Positions 7,801-14,669 of a DNA stretch of 26,477 nucleotides are shown piece after piece. Source of the stretch: CAZKTO01 sp964555685 (GTDB lineage Bacteria > Chloroflexota > Dehalococcoidia > SHYB01); assembly GCA_964555685.1 (NCBI GenBank), contig CAZKTO010000040.1, forward strand, positions 1 through 26,477, written 5' to 3'. Positions within the stretch are counted from its first letter, which is position 1, and each line of letters begins with the position of its first letter. A program made the position numbers and the translations under genes. The notes beneath the pieces are model-generated. The model saw only the letters and a program-made list of their open reading frames with translations. It made no database searches and had not been told where the DNA came from.

Positions 7801-8327
7801 ACGTTCAGGGAGTCCTGGGAGGTCTCGACGAGGAGCAGGTCGGCGCCGCCCTCGATGAGGCCGGCCGCCTGGACGTGGTAGGCCGCGGCCAGCTCCTCGA
7901 AGGTGACGCCGCCGGTGACGGAGATGCTCTTGGTGGTGGGCCCCATGGAGCCGGCGACGAACCTGGGGCGCTCCGGTATCGCGATCTCGTCGGCGGCCTC
8001 GCGGGCGATGCGGGCGGCCGCGCGGCTGATCTCCCGGGCGCGATGGCCCAGGCCGTACTCGTTGAGGACGATGGGGGTGGAGCCGAAGCTATTCGTCTCG
8101 ATGATGTCGGCGCCGGCCTCGAGCATGCTGCGGTGGATGCCCTTGATGGCCTCGGGCCTGGTGAGGACCAGGTGCTCGTTGCAGCCCTCGTACTGGGGGC
8201 CGCCGAAGTCGCCAGCGGTGAGGTCCAGGGCCTGGATGCTGGTGCCCATGGCGCCATCGAGGATGACGATGCGCTGCTGGAGCAGGCGCTTCAGGGCCTC
8301 GATGCGCGCTGGCCGTGGGTCGGGCAT
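4811..8327 (-). CDS. metH: cobalamin-dependent methionine synthase, interrupted by a frameshift and an assembly gap
   Basis: MetH transfers a methyl group from methyltetrahydrofolate to homocysteine through cobalamin. All domains are visible. The homocysteine-binding domain (residues 1-320) has zinc ligands Cys233 in GLNCSTGP and Cys296/Cys297 in GGCCGTTP. The pterin domain begins at GERTNVLGSR (345). The cobalamin domain carries the DxHxxG motif GDVHDIGKN. The AdoMet reactivation domain ends at 4811. The frame is broken twice: after residue 420 (near 7069), where one base (or four) is missing, and at the 10 Ns (5538-5547). The three pieces are 8327-7068, 7068-5548 and 5536-4811, together about 1170 residues, slightly shorter than E. 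coli MetH (1227). Similarity continues cleanly across both breaks, so sequencing or assembly error is likelier than a dead gene. A TATAAT box lies 40 bp before the ATG. No cobalamin riboswitch is seen. Confidence 0.93.
5538..5547. other. assembly gap (10 Ns) inside metH
   Basis: Ten consecutive Ns lie between the codon for Arg in HLGYR and the Ala of ALARSEP. The frames on the two sides differ, so 10 is a placeholder length. Confidence 0.98.
7066..7073 (-). other. frameshift site in metH
   Basis: After APIMLDSTDA the frame of the N-terminal part runs into unrelated sequence, while the next frame continues with V-I-E-E-G-L-K-R as expected for MetH. The local sequence GACGCGTCATC lacks one base, or four if the usual one-residue spacing (DAxVIEE) is assumed. 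The CG-rich context fits a small deletion or a base-calling error. Confidence 0.8.
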
Positions 8328-8366
8328 GGGCGGGACTCCGGGCCGGATGGGGATGGCGGACTCTCA

Positions 8367-8372
8367 ATTATA
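8367..8372 (-). promoter_or_regulatory. -10 box for metH
   Basis: A perfect TATAAT on the minus strand ends 39 bp before the metH ATG, giving a leader of about 33 nt. The -35 position (about 8390-8395) reads GGCCGG and is not a consensus box; it overlaps the edge of a repeat. Confidence 0.45.
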
Positions 8373-8382
8373 CCTGGGGCGA

Positions 8383-8437
8383 CCTCACCCCGGCCTTCGG
8401 CCACCCCTCTCCCATTGGGAGAGGGGCCGGGGGAGAG
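8383..8437. repeat. dispersed palindromic repeat (hairpin type)
   Basis: CCCCTCTCCCATTGGGAGAGGGG forms a strong stem-loop inside a CCTCACCCCGGCC...GGCCGGGGGAGAGG frame, the layout shared by the other repeats here. It fills part of the 220 bp between metH and the unknown gene at 8548. Confidence 0.65.
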
Positions 8438-8479
8438 GTCCGAATCCGCAGATTAGCGCAGATTTGGAGGAAGAGAAAC

Positions 8480-8498
8480 CACCAAGGCACGAAGGCAC
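8480..8498 (+). repeat. left edge repeat of an AT-richer islet
   Basis: CACCAAGGCACGAAGGCAC at 8480-8498 is related, in inverted orientation, to 9121-9133 (TCGTGTCTTGGTG; 12 of 13 bases match the complement). The pair brackets the lower-GC segment with the unknown gene at 8548-8949. Confidence 0.5.
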
Positions 8499-8547
8499 AA
8501 TGAGAATGGTAATTATCCCCTCACGTCAAGTATCTCAAGCGGGATGG

Positions 8548-8949
8548 TTACGGCAGGAAGCCTACCGAACTGAAAACTTCCGATGGATCGTCAAAGCGGA
8601 TAATCTCGATTCGGTGCGGGAAAGGGCATCCTCGGAACCGAGAAAGAAGCTTACACGCCATTTCTTCGTCTGTCACAACAAGCGCACGTGCCTCCATCCC
8701 CTGCCATAGAGTCAGCCAGAACAATTCAGTTGACAACCTGTCCTGTCCGCCGGTATTTGAGCTTCTTTTTTCCGTCTTGTTGGTCCAGGGCGAAGTGCTG
8801 ATGCCACCAATGACGCGGCCCGCTTCATAGAGATCGAACTCGTGCGCGGCTCCGCTGCCTCCCACAGGGAGTTTTTGCTTGCTCGCGTTGACACTCCGTG
8901 TTGTGTTGAAGAGTCGCCTGATTTTTTCTTCTGATGGTTTTTCGTTCAC
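8548..8949 (-). CDS. hypothetical protein of an AT-richer islet
   Basis: I do not recognise the family. The protein is 133 residues, soluble, with no signal peptide. It contains HEFDLYEAGRVIGGISTS, SSNTGGQDRLSTELFWLTL and a C-terminal segment RFRGCPFPHRIEIIRFDDPS. The E-x-D followed by a beta-like stretch is loosely reminiscent of restriction-nuclease-like folds, but a catalytic Lys is not clear, so I make no functional call. Translation evidence is good: AAGGAGG lies 10 nt before a GTG start at 8949. Its base composition (about half G+C) is clearly below that of its neighbours, and the segment is edged by related inverted repeats, suggesting acquisition by transfer. Confidence 0.6.
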   Translation of the reverse strand: MNEKPSEEKIRRLFNTTRSVNASKQKLPVGGSGAAHEFDLYEAGRVIGGISTSPWTNKTEKRSSNTGGQDRLSTELFWLTLWQGMEARALVVTDEEMACKLLSRFRGCPFPHRIEIIRFDDPSEVFSSVGFLP

Positions 8950-9120
8950 CTCGGGAGGTCCTCCTTTACGCTTGTGTGCCCAGATACTGCTTGCGAGGTG
9001 GCGTGCCAGGTCCGATTATGGAAGTCAGCTACTTGTTCTCAAGGGATAGTCGCCATAAGAATTATGGATAAATGTCCTGTGAACTCTGCGCTAGTTGGTT
9101 TCGCTATCCCTCTGTCCAAT

Positions 9121-9133
9121 TCGTGTCTTGGTG
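9121..9133 (-). repeat. right edge repeat of the AT-richer islet
   Basis: TCGTGTCTTGGTG is the inverted partner of 8480-8492. The 216 bp between the unknown gene (start 8949) and the cupin gene (stop 9166) hold this repeat and no gene. Confidence 0.45.
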
Positions 9134-9165
9134 TCTTTGTGGTGCCTCTTGGCAGTAGTCTGCTG

Positions 9166-9714
9166 CTAGCGAGGCCTGAACACAAACGGCTTCACCTCGC
9201 CCGTCGCGGGGTCGAAGGCGCAGCGCCACTGCTTCGAGATGTCGCTGCCGAAGACGTGGACGGCCAGGGTCTTGCCCGAGGGGATCTCGACGGCGTGGAT
9301 GTCGTGGGGCGGGAGGACGGAGCCCACCTGTCCGGGCAGGATGTCGAAGACGCCGGCGGGCTCCAGGGAGACCTTCCAGGGCTGGGAGCCGTCGTCGGCG
9401 CGGCGGTAGTGGACGTTGCGCTCGCGCCCGCGGACGACGCCGACCATGGCCCAGCCGTTGTGGTTGTGGGGCGGCGCCTTGGTCCCGGCGTTCCAGACGA
9501 TGGCCTGGATGGTGAGCCTTGGGCTGGCGCAGACCTGGAAGCCGCGCTCCGGGTCTGGGTCGCCGCCGCGGTCGGCCAGGCAGTCGGGCCGGGAGACCAG
9601 GCGCGCGAGGAGCGGGGTCAGGGCGCGAACGGTGGCGGCGTCGCTCAGCCGGCGGGCCACGACGCCCCGGGCGTCCCGCGCGAAGCGGTCGAGGGTATAG
9701 GCGGTCTTCTTCAT
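9166..9714 (-). CDS. cysteine dioxygenase-like thiol dioxygenase (cupin)
   Basis: Thiol dioxygenases use non-haem Fe(II) and O2 to oxidise cysteine or 3-mercaptopropionate to the sulfinate. This 182-residue cytoplasmic protein has the cupin iron site H83-x-H85 in PPHNHNGWAMVGVVRG, and His140 in PPHDIHAVEIPSG, in the order and spacing seen in cysteine dioxygenases. The choice between substrates cannot be made by eye. The reading frame is open far upstream, but I place the start at the ATG at 9714: AGGAGG lies 8 nt before it, and the added upstream translation would come from a repeat. That repeat (9731-9864) ends only 16 bp before the start, so the transcript must begin within or beyond it. 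Confidence 0.87.
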   Translation of the reverse strand: MKKTAYTLDRFARDARGVVARRLSDAATVRALTPLLARLVSRPDCLADRGGDPDPERGFQVCASPRLTIQAIVWNAGTKAPPHNHNGWAMVGVVRGRERNVHYRRADDGSQPWKVSLEPAGVFDILPGQVGSVLPPHDIHAVEIPSGKTLAVHVFGSDISKQWRCAFDPATGEVKPFVFRPR

Positions 9715-9730
9715 AGAGGCCCTCCTGCAG

Positions 9731-9864
9731 ATAAATGCATAAGTTCCTAAACGACCTGGCCCTCTGGCCCTCTCCCTCCTGTCCCTCTCCTGAATGGAGA
9801 GGGACGATACCCCCTTCCTCTTTAGGGAAGGGGGCCGGGGGTTAGGTCCGAGGCCCCCCCGGCT
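9731..9864. repeat. dispersed repeat family A, long copy (inverted relative to 21469-21604)
   Basis: The segment from ATAAATGCATAAGTTCC to the poly-C run is nearly identical to the reverse complement of 21469-21604, including the unique flank ATAAATGCATAAGTTCC. It contains two stem-loops (around GTCCCTCTCC..GGAGAGGGAC and CCCCCTTCC..GGAAGGGGG). It exactly fills the gap between the antitoxin stop and the cupin ribosome site. Confidence 0.85.
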
Positions 9865-9875
9865 AGGCCGCCAGG

Positions 9876-10178
9876 TTAGCGGGCGGCGGCCCGCCTTCCA
9901 GGTACCTGCTTCCGCTCCAATGCTGCCTCGGCCTCCTCCCAGGGCACAACCTTCCCCTCTTGGATGTTCCGCATCGCCCGCCGAATCTCGGTCAGTGCCT
10001 TTGGGTCTGCTAGTATCTCCATCGTCTCCTGGACGCTCTCCCACAGCTCCCACGGCATGATGGCGAGCGCTGGCCGGCCGTTCCGCGTCACCATGAGCGG
10101 CTCGTTCTCGTCGGCCAGCGCCTCCGCAAGGGTGGTGAGCCGCGCCCTCGCTTCTCTGATCGGCATCGTTCGTTCCAT
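9876..10178 (-). CDS. Phd/YefM family type II antitoxin
   Basis: Antitoxins of this family bind DNA through the N-terminus and neutralise a RelE/ParE/Doc toxin through the C-terminus. The 100-residue protein begins MERTMPIREARARLTTLAEA and continues with MVTRNGRPALAIMPWELWES, the characteristic Phd/YefM fold. The C-terminal part with ILADPKALTEIRRAMRNIQ and GKVVPWEEAEAALERK is the usual toxin-binding tail. It starts 12 bp after the stop of the truncated toxin on the same strand, so toxin precedes antitoxin, the reverse of the common yefM-yoeB order. Because the toxin looks broken, this may be an orphan antitoxin. It is followed at once by a long family A repeat. Confidence 0.9.
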   Translation of the reverse strand: MERTMPIREARARLTTLAEALADENEPLMVTRNGRPALAIMPWELWESVQETMEILADPKALTEIRRAMRNIQEGKVVPWEEAEAALERKQVPGRRAAAR

Positions 10179-10190
10179 GCGTCCCTCCCG

Positions 10191-10376
10191 TCACCGATCG
10201 CCGCGCCGCCGGCGCCGCCGAACCTCTTCGTAGACCCGGTCCCGCAGCCCGATGTACACGACGATGACGATGACCTTCTGCCGCTCCACCCGGTAGATAA
10301 TCCGGTAGCTTCTCGCCGCGCGGATGCTATAGAGGCCCGCCAGCTCGTGGCGGAGCGGCTTGCCAGGTGGTGTCAT
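10191..10376 (-). CDS. RelE/ParE-type toxin, N-terminally truncated (probable remnant)
   Basis: RelE/ParE toxins are about 85-95 residues. Only the C-terminal half remains here, 61 residues. It has the family pattern GKPLRHELAGLYSIRAARSY, followed by RIIYRVERQKVIVIVVYIG, with a basic C-terminus. The first two helices, about 40 residues, are missing: the frame is open upstream only to a TAG at 10413-10415, and no other frame in 10377-10435 encodes a RelE start. A repeat with terminal inverted repeats begins at 10436, so its arrival, or a deletion next to it, may have removed the toxin 5' end. Whether the remnant is translated or active is unknown; it lacks part of the usual fold. Confidence 0.65.
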   Translation of the reverse strand: MTPPGKPLRHELAGLYSIRAARSYRIIYRVERQKVIVIVVYIGLRDRVYEEVRRRRRRGDR

Positions 10377-10435
10377 TCTACCGCCACGGCGTGTGCCGTC
10401 AATCGAAAGACGCTATCGCGTCACGGGGTCCGGCG

Positions 10436-10578
10436 GGCTTTGCACCAAAACTCCTTCCCCCTCGATGGGGGAAGGCTGGGATGGGGGTGACCGTCACCCC
10501 CACCTTCTGTCCTCCCCCGCAACGGGGGAGGAGATAACGCGGCGCGACCGGCGGTGCGGGCACTTTTGGTGCAAGGCC
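10436..10578. mobile_element. MITE-like palindromic element containing family B repeat copy 2
   Basis: Imperfect terminal inverted repeats are visible: GGCTTTGCACCAAAACT (about 10436-10452) against the complement of ACTTTTGGTGCAAGGCC (10562-10578). The core 10455-10534 matches 4221-4300. No protein is encoded. It lies between the truncated toxin and amidohydrolase 1. I see no clear target duplication. Confidence 0.6.
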
Positions 10579-10627
10579 GACCCGGCGCCGCTCCGCAGGA
10601 GGCAGGGCCCACGCCCCTTCGCCCATG

Positions 10628-10636
10628 TGGTAGGAT
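10628..10636 (+). promoter_or_regulatory. extended -10 promoter for amidohydrolase 1
   Basis: TGGTAGGAT fits an extended -10 (TGn plus TAGGAT) with no -35 box at the expected place. The start would lie about 27 bp before the GTG at 10670. Related TGnTA..T motifs precede other genes in this window. Confidence 0.4.
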
Positions 10637-10669
10637 GGCGCCAACAGCCAGGGCAGGAGGGTTGCGGCC

Positions 10670-11761
10670 GTGTCCAAGTTCAGCGTGATCTCAGCCGATT
10701 CCCACGTCGTCGAGCCGGGCGATCTGTGGGCCAGGTACATCGAGCCCAAGTACCGCGAGCGGGCGCCGCACCTGGAGCGGCAGGGCGATGCGGACCAATT
10801 CGTGGCCGATGGCGCCAACATCGTCCCGCCCGCCGGCTTCTCCGTCGCCGGGCGGCCCATGGGCGCGCCGCGCACCTTCGCCGAGGGAGTCTACCCCGGC
10901 GCCTACGAGCCCGAGGCGCGGCTCAAGGACATGGCCCGGGACGGCGTCGAGGCGGACGTCCTGTATCCCTCCGTGGCGCTGCGCATGTTCCCCATCGCGG
11001 ACTTCGAGTTCAAGTGGGCCTGCTTCCGCGCCTACAATCGCTGGGCCGGCGACTTCTGCAAGGCCCGGCCCGACCGCTTCAAAGCTGTGGCCCTCATCGC
11101 CTTCGAGGATGTGGAGCTGGCGGTGAACGAGCTTCAGGCCTGCCACACGCTCGGCCTCAAGGGCGCCATGCTCACCGTCGCCTCTGACGATCCCAACCTC
11201 TACCGCGGCCAGAGCCTGGACCCCTTCTGGGCCGCCGCCCAGGACCTCGACATGCCCATCAGCCTCCACGTCATCACGAACCAGCAGAAGAACCTGGACC
11301 TCCGCACCGAGGTGGCGAGCTCCCTCTACCATCACTCCATCGAGCGGTCTCTCTCGAGCCTGACCTTCGGCGGCGTCTTCATGCGCTTCCCGGGCCTGAA
11401 GGTCGTCTCGGCGGAGAACGACGCCGGATGGGCGCCATACCTCATGGAGCGGATGGACTTCCTGTACGGCGACCCGCGCCGCCACGTCTACCAGGACTAC
11501 CCGATCAAGAACAAGGGCGTGCTCCCCAGCGAGTACATGCGGCGCAACGTGTGGTATACCTTCATGCGCGACCACTCCGCCGTCTACGTCCGCGACCTCG
11601 TGGGGCCGTCGCATCTCATGTGGGCCAGCGACTACCCCCACAACGACAGCACGTGGCCCAACTCGCAGGAGGTGCTGGGCCGGCTCTTCCACGGCGTCTC
11701 CACGGCGGACCGCCGCACCATGACGGCAGACGCCGCCGCCGAGCTGTACGGGTTCGAGTAG
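10670..11761 (+). CDS. amidohydrolase family 2 protein (metal-dependent hydrolase/decarboxylase)
   Basis: A 363-residue member of the amidohydrolase-2 group (PF04909), TIM-barrel enzymes that hydrolyse or decarboxylate aromatic and lactone compounds, as in ACMSD and gamma-resorcylate decarboxylase relatives. Visible sites are the N-terminal D10-x-H12 in ISADSHVVEP, His200 in PISLHVIT, Glu249 in VSAENDAGW, and Asp321 in MWASDYPH. The substrate is unknown. It has no signal peptide, so it is cytoplasmic. The start is a GTG with GGCAGGAGG just upstream, and an extended -10 lies at 10628. It is a single-gene unit with repeats on both sides. Two paralogues lie at 17.6-20.0 kb and share the same motifs. 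Confidence 0.88.
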   Translation: MSKFSVISADSHVVEPGDLWARYIEPKYRERAPHLERQGDADQFVADGANIVPPAGFSVAGRPMGAPRTFAEGVYPGAYEPEARLKDMARDGVEADVLYPSVALRMFPIADFEFKWACFRAYNRWAGDFCKARPDRFKAVALIAFEDVELAVNELQACHTLGLKGAMLTVASDDPNLYRGQSLDPFWAAAQDLDMPISLHVITNQQKNLDLRTEVASSLYHHSIERSLSSLTFGGVFMRFPGLKVVSAENDAGWAPYLMERMDFLYGDPRRHVYQDYPIKNKGVLPSEYMRRNVWYTFMRDHSAVYVRDLVGPSHLMWASDYPHNDSTWPNSQEVLGRLFHGVSTADRRTMTADAAAELYGFE

Positions 11762-11818
11762 CAGCGCTGGCCCGGCGCGGGATGGCCTAACCTCCTGGCC
11801 CCCTTCCCATCCGGGGGC

Positions 11819-11975
11819 CTTGCCCAGAAACTCTCTCCCCCTTGACGGGGGAGAGTTGGAGAGAGGGTGATCAAATCCCCCTCTCCTCTTATCCCTTCGG
11901 CTTCCCCTGTCGCTCCGCTCAGGGCTTCGGCTAAGAACAGGGCAGGCTCTCCCCCGCCAGGGAGAGGAGGTTTGG
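11819..11975. repeat. dispersed repeat family C, copy 1, with an internal insertion
   Basis: CCTTGCCCAGAAACTCTCTC begins a segment whose reverse complement is at 25682-25833. Shared parts are 11819-11894 and about 11949-11973. Between them this copy has about 53 extra bases (11895-11947, CTTCGGCTTCCCCTGTCGC...) absent from the other copy. It is part of the 696-bp gene-free zone 11762-12457. Confidence 0.7.
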
Positions 11976-12267
11976 AGCGTCTAACAAAACGTGATTGCCG
12001 TCGGAGACGCCACGCTTTTGTCACCCTGAGGAGTCCCGGCAGGTCGGGACGACCCTTCGGCAGACTCAGGGTAAACTCCGGGTCTGGGGTGGGGACCCCT
12101 CCCCAGATTCTTCGTGTCGCTCAGAGCCTGTGAATTTTTCCTTCGTAGGGGCAACCCCCCGTGGTTGCCCCAGATGGGCGGGCACGGGGGCCCGCCCCTA
12201 CGGGCGATTTGTTCACAGCCTCTCAGAATGACAATCAGGCGCTTGCCAATGGTTTTGTTAGACACTC
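11976..12267. mobile_element. outer MITE-like element with terminal inverted repeats
   Basis: GTCTAACAAAAC (11979-11990) and GTTTTGTTAGAC (12252-12263) are perfect inverted repeats, extending to 16 bp with one mismatch. Inside are CACCCTGAG..CTCAGGGT arms (12022-12073) and, inserted among them, a second element (12125-12221). No protein is encoded. Confidence 0.65.
12120..12226. mobile_element. inner palindromic element flanked by CTCAG direct repeats
   Basis: The 97-bp core (12125-12221) begins AGCCTGTGAA and ends TTCACAGCCT (inverted, 9 of 10), with inner arms CGTAGGGGC and GCCCCTACG. It is flanked by CTCAG at 12120-12124 and 12222-12226. Removing the core and one CTCAG restores GTGTCGCTCAGAATGACAAT, which supports insertion with a 5-bp target duplication. 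Confidence 0.72.
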
Positions 12268-12319
12268 TTAGTCTTCGGCAGGCAGCGAAAGCACTTTTCG
12301 TGCAAAGCCGGGGGAACCC

Positions 12320-12362
12320 GTCCCCCTCTCCGACTCGGAGAGGGGGACCGAGGGGGAGAGGG
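12320..12362. repeat. dispersed palindromic repeat (hairpin type)
   Basis: GTCCCCCTCTCCG (12320-12332) and CGGAGAGGGGGAC (12336-12348) form a perfect 13-bp stem with a 3-nt loop, followed by GAGGGGGAGAGG. It belongs to the same style of repeat as those at 8383 and 20075. The rest of 12264-12457 holds only short GAGTCTTCGAGTC-type repeats. Confidence 0.6.
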
Positions 12363-12457
12363 CTCAACCCGACCCCCGGCCAGGGTATTCCAGCTCTACC
12401 CTTCGAGTCTTCGAGTCGGAGCCTGCACTGAGCGAAGTCGAAGTGTGGTTTTCCCTC

Positions 12458-13588
12458 CTACGGGGACTGCAACTTCCCCTGCCGGTAGATGCGCTGGAGG
12501 AACTGGACGTCGTAGGCCGTCCGGTAGTCGAAGGGCTTTGGCAGCGCCTGGTACTCGATGAGCTGGTCGTAGAGGGCCTTCCACTGCTCGTCGGTCATCC
12601 AGCCCAGGCCGTTCTGGTCGGTGACGGGGCTCCTGGAGTCGCGCAGCTCCTCGCGGAGCATGAAGCGCATGTGCTCCCGGTCCTCCAGCGTGGCGAAGCG
12701 CATGACGACGTCCAGGGCCTCATCCTCATGGTCGCGGGCGTACTCGAGGCCCCGCATGGTCGCTCTCAGGAAGCGCTCCACCAGCGCCGGGTCCTTCTGG
12801 ACCAGGTCCGTGGTGGCGATGATGGTGAGGCCGAGGGTCGGCACGCCGAGGTCGGTGGCGTCGAAGAGGCGGGTCTGGAAGCCCAGGCGCCGCAGCGTGT
12901 AGGGCTCGTTGCTCTTGAAGACGGGCAGGACGTCCACGCGCCCCTCGGTCAGGATGCGCGGGTCGAAGCCCACGGGGACCTCCTTGACCTTCGAGCGGTC
13001 CACGCCAGCCTGCTTCAGTAGCGCCAGGTACTCGGGCGGAGGCGAGATCCGGTAGCCCACGGTCTTGCCCTCCCAGCCTTTTACCGAGGTGATGCCCGAG
13101 CGCTCGAGGACGGCGAAGGCCCCCTGGCCCTTCTGCCCGAAGAGGGCGAGGGCCCGGATGGGGACGTCCGGGTCCGAGCGGCGCCGGAGCACCGAGCCGG
13201 CCTCCGCCGTCGTGAAGGCGACGTCACCCGACAGCAGGAGCCGGAGGTGCTCCCCGCTGACGGCGTGGCGGATATCGACCTCGAGGCCCTCCTGCGCGTA
13301 GTAGCGCCGGGCCTGGGCGACGTAGACCGCCACAAAGGGCAGGTTGGCCTGGGGCTTGAACCCGGCCATGAAGACGAGCTTCTTGGGGACGGGCGTCGGC
13401 GCCGGGACGGGCGTCGGCGCCGGGACGGGCGTCGGCGTGGCCGCCGGCGCGGGCGTCGCGGCCCCGACGTGTCGGGGTGCGGTGGGCGTGGCGTCCGAGC
13501 CGGAGCACGCCCCTGCGAGCATGAGGACCGCGAGGAGGGCGCCGGCCCACAGCCAGGCCCGCCTCGCTCGAAGGCTGAGGAAGATCAT
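12458..13588 (-). CDS. ABC transporter substrate-binding lipoprotein, NMT1/SsuA type
   Basis: A 376-residue binding protein of the NMT1/THI5/SsuA group, which captures pyrimidine precursors, sulfonates, nitrate or related small organic molecules. The N-terminus is a lipoprotein signal with lipobox LAGAC and Cys28. Residues about 30-67 are a Pro/Ala/Thr/Val linker made partly by an 18-bp tandem repeat. The domain starts at KKLVFMAGFKPQANLPFVAV, followed by ARRYYAQEGLEVDIR and GDVAFTTAEAGSVLRRR, the usual order of this family. The start at 13588 has AGGAG upstream; the longer open frame is rejected because the signal peptide starts here. The gene follows the permease by 226 bp on the same strand, beyond a strong hairpin. 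The ligand is unknown. Confidence 0.88.
   Translation of the reverse strand: MIFLSLRARRAWLWAGALLAVLMLAGACSGSDATPTAPRHVGAATPAPAATPTPVPAPTPVPAPTPVPKKLVFMAGFKPQANLPFVAVYVAQARRYYAQEGLEVDIRHAVSGEHLRLLLSGDVAFTTAEAGSVLRRRSDPDVPIRALALFGQKGQGAFAVLERSGITSVKGWEGKTVGYRISPPPEYLALLKQAGVDRSKVKEVPVGFDPRILTEGRVDVLPVFKSNEPYTLRRLGFQTRLFDATDLGVPTLGLTIIATTDLVQKDPALVERFLRATMRGLEYARDHEDEALDVVMRFATLEDREHMRFMLREELRDSRSPVTDQNGLGWMTDEQWKALYDQLIEYQALPKPFDYRTAYDVQFLQRIYRQGKLQSP
13386..13439. repeat. 18-bp tandem repeat inside the binding-protein linker
   Basis: GGGACGGGCGTCGGCGCC occurs at 13386-13403 and 13404-13421, then with two changes at 13422-13439. On the minus strand it encodes repeated P-A-P-T-P-V units between the lipid anchor and the binding domain. 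Copy-number change would alter linker length without breaking the frame. Confidence 0.85.
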
Positions 13589-13602
13589 CCGTATCGCTCC
13601 TG

Positions 13603-13716
13603 CAACGTTTGGTCTCTGCTCATCCCCGCCCGCCGGGGTGGCGATGGCCTGCCATTGCTCGATGCTCTTGGGCCATGGCCCGCGACCGGCGCTCCACCCC
13701 ACCGCGACAAACGTTG
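13603..13716. repeat. short inverted repeat in the permease / binding-protein spacer
   Basis: CAACGTTTG (13603-13611) and CAAACGTTG (13708-13716) are perfect 9-bp inverted repeats about 100 bp apart. The 13589-13814 spacer has no gene. The left arm is just before the ribosome site of the binding-protein gene. Confidence 0.4.
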
Positions 13717-13777
13717 TGGCTGATCGGACTGCGGCCTCACCTCCTGGGTCCAGGGTTCCTCATGCGCTCGCGCCCGG

Positions 13778-13810
13778 CCCCGCGTCCCCTGCCGTGTAGA
13801 GGACGCGGGG
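13778..13810 (-). terminator. strong hairpin just after the permease gene
   Basis: CCCCGCGTCC (13778-13787) and GGACGCGGGG (13801-13810) form a perfect 10-bp stem with a 13-nt loop, starting 5 bp past the permease stop. There is no T tract, so it may protect the ATPase-permease mRNA rather than end transcription. Confidence 0.4.
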
Positions 13811-13814
13811 GTCC

Positions 13815-14669
13815 TCATTGGGCCAGGCTCGATTCGTGCCAGAACACCAGCCTGCGCTCGATCACCGTCGTGACGGTGGTCAGGCCGATGCCGATGACGG
13901 CGAGGGTAATGATAGCGGAAAAGACCGTGTTGGTGTCGAGGTTCCCGTTCGCCACGAAGATGACACGGCCCAGGCCGCTGCTGCCCGTGAACCACTCGGC
14001 GACAACGGCCCCGATGACCGAGAGGGGGATGGTGATGCGAAAGGCGGCGAAGAGGTACGGCAGCGAGCTGGGCGCCCGGAGGTGCCAGAAGACCTCCCGC
14101 CGCGACGCCTGGAGGGACCGGGCGAAGTCCAGAGCGCCGGGGCTGACGGACCGGAACCCGACGACGGCGTTCACCAGCACGGGGAAGAAGGTCAGGAACG
14201 CGGCGATGATGATCTTGGGCCAGGTGCTGAAGCCGAACCAGATGGAGAAGAGGGGCGCGACGGCGACGATGGGGGTGACCTTCACGAGGATGGCCAGCGG
14301 GAAGATGCCGCGCTCGACGGGCCGCGAATGGGCCATGGCGATGGCCAGGGCGATGGAGACCGCGGCGCCCAAGCCGAAGCCCGCCAGCGCCCCCGTCAGC
14401 GTGACGGCGCCCTCCTTGGCGAAGAAGCCCAGGTCGCCGAACAGGCGGTCCAGCACGTTCGACGGGGCGGGCACCAGATAGTCGCGGATGCCGGCGAGGC
14501 GGACCCAGGCCTCCACAGCGACCCCGGCCAGCATGAGGGCGACGAGGGGCGGGAGGAGGTAGCCCATGGCGGGCAGGGCGCGGCGGATGGCGCGCCGCCA
14601 CGCCAGACCCTCGCCGGGGCCGGCCGCGGGCCTCGCTCTGGCGATCCCCTCAAGCAGACGCAGCGCCAA
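13815..14669 (-). CDS. ABC transporter permease, SsuC/TauC type
   Basis: A 284-residue inner-membrane permease with about six transmembrane segments (the first at about residues 35-60, the last at about 245-270). The cytoplasmic EAA-like loop contacting the ATPase is visible around SLQASRREVFWHLRAPSSLP, with the downstream VIGAVVAEWFTGSSGLG typical of the BinPDT permease family for sulfonate, nitrate or pyrimidine-precursor uptake. Its ATG lies inside the end of the ATPase gene (20-bp overlap), so translation is probably coupled. It ends 226 bp before the binding-protein gene. The substrate is not identifiable. Confidence 0.9.
   Translation of the reverse strand: MALRLLEGIARARPAAGPGEGLAWRRAIRRALPAMGYLLPPLVALMLAGVAVEAWVRLAGIRDYLVPAPSNVLDRLFGDLGFFAKEGAVTLTGALAGFGLGAAVSIALAIAMAHSRPVERGIFPLAILVKVTPIVAVAPLFSIWFGFSTWPKIIIAAFLTFFPVLVNAVVGFRSVSPGALDFARSLQASRREVFWHLRAPSSLPYLFAAFRITIPLSVIGAVVAEWFTGSSGLGRVIFVANGNLDTNTVFSAIITLAVIGIGLTTVTTVIERRLVFWHESSLAQ

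Noticed and set aside
8328..8400. Cobalamin or SAM riboswitch before metH
   Set aside because: The leader is only about 33 nt by the TATAAT position and has no B12-box-like motif.
8548..8949. PD-(D/E)XK nuclease call for the islet gene
   Set aside because: E-x-D and a following strand are suggestive, but the catalytic Lys and the rest of the fold cannot be seen.
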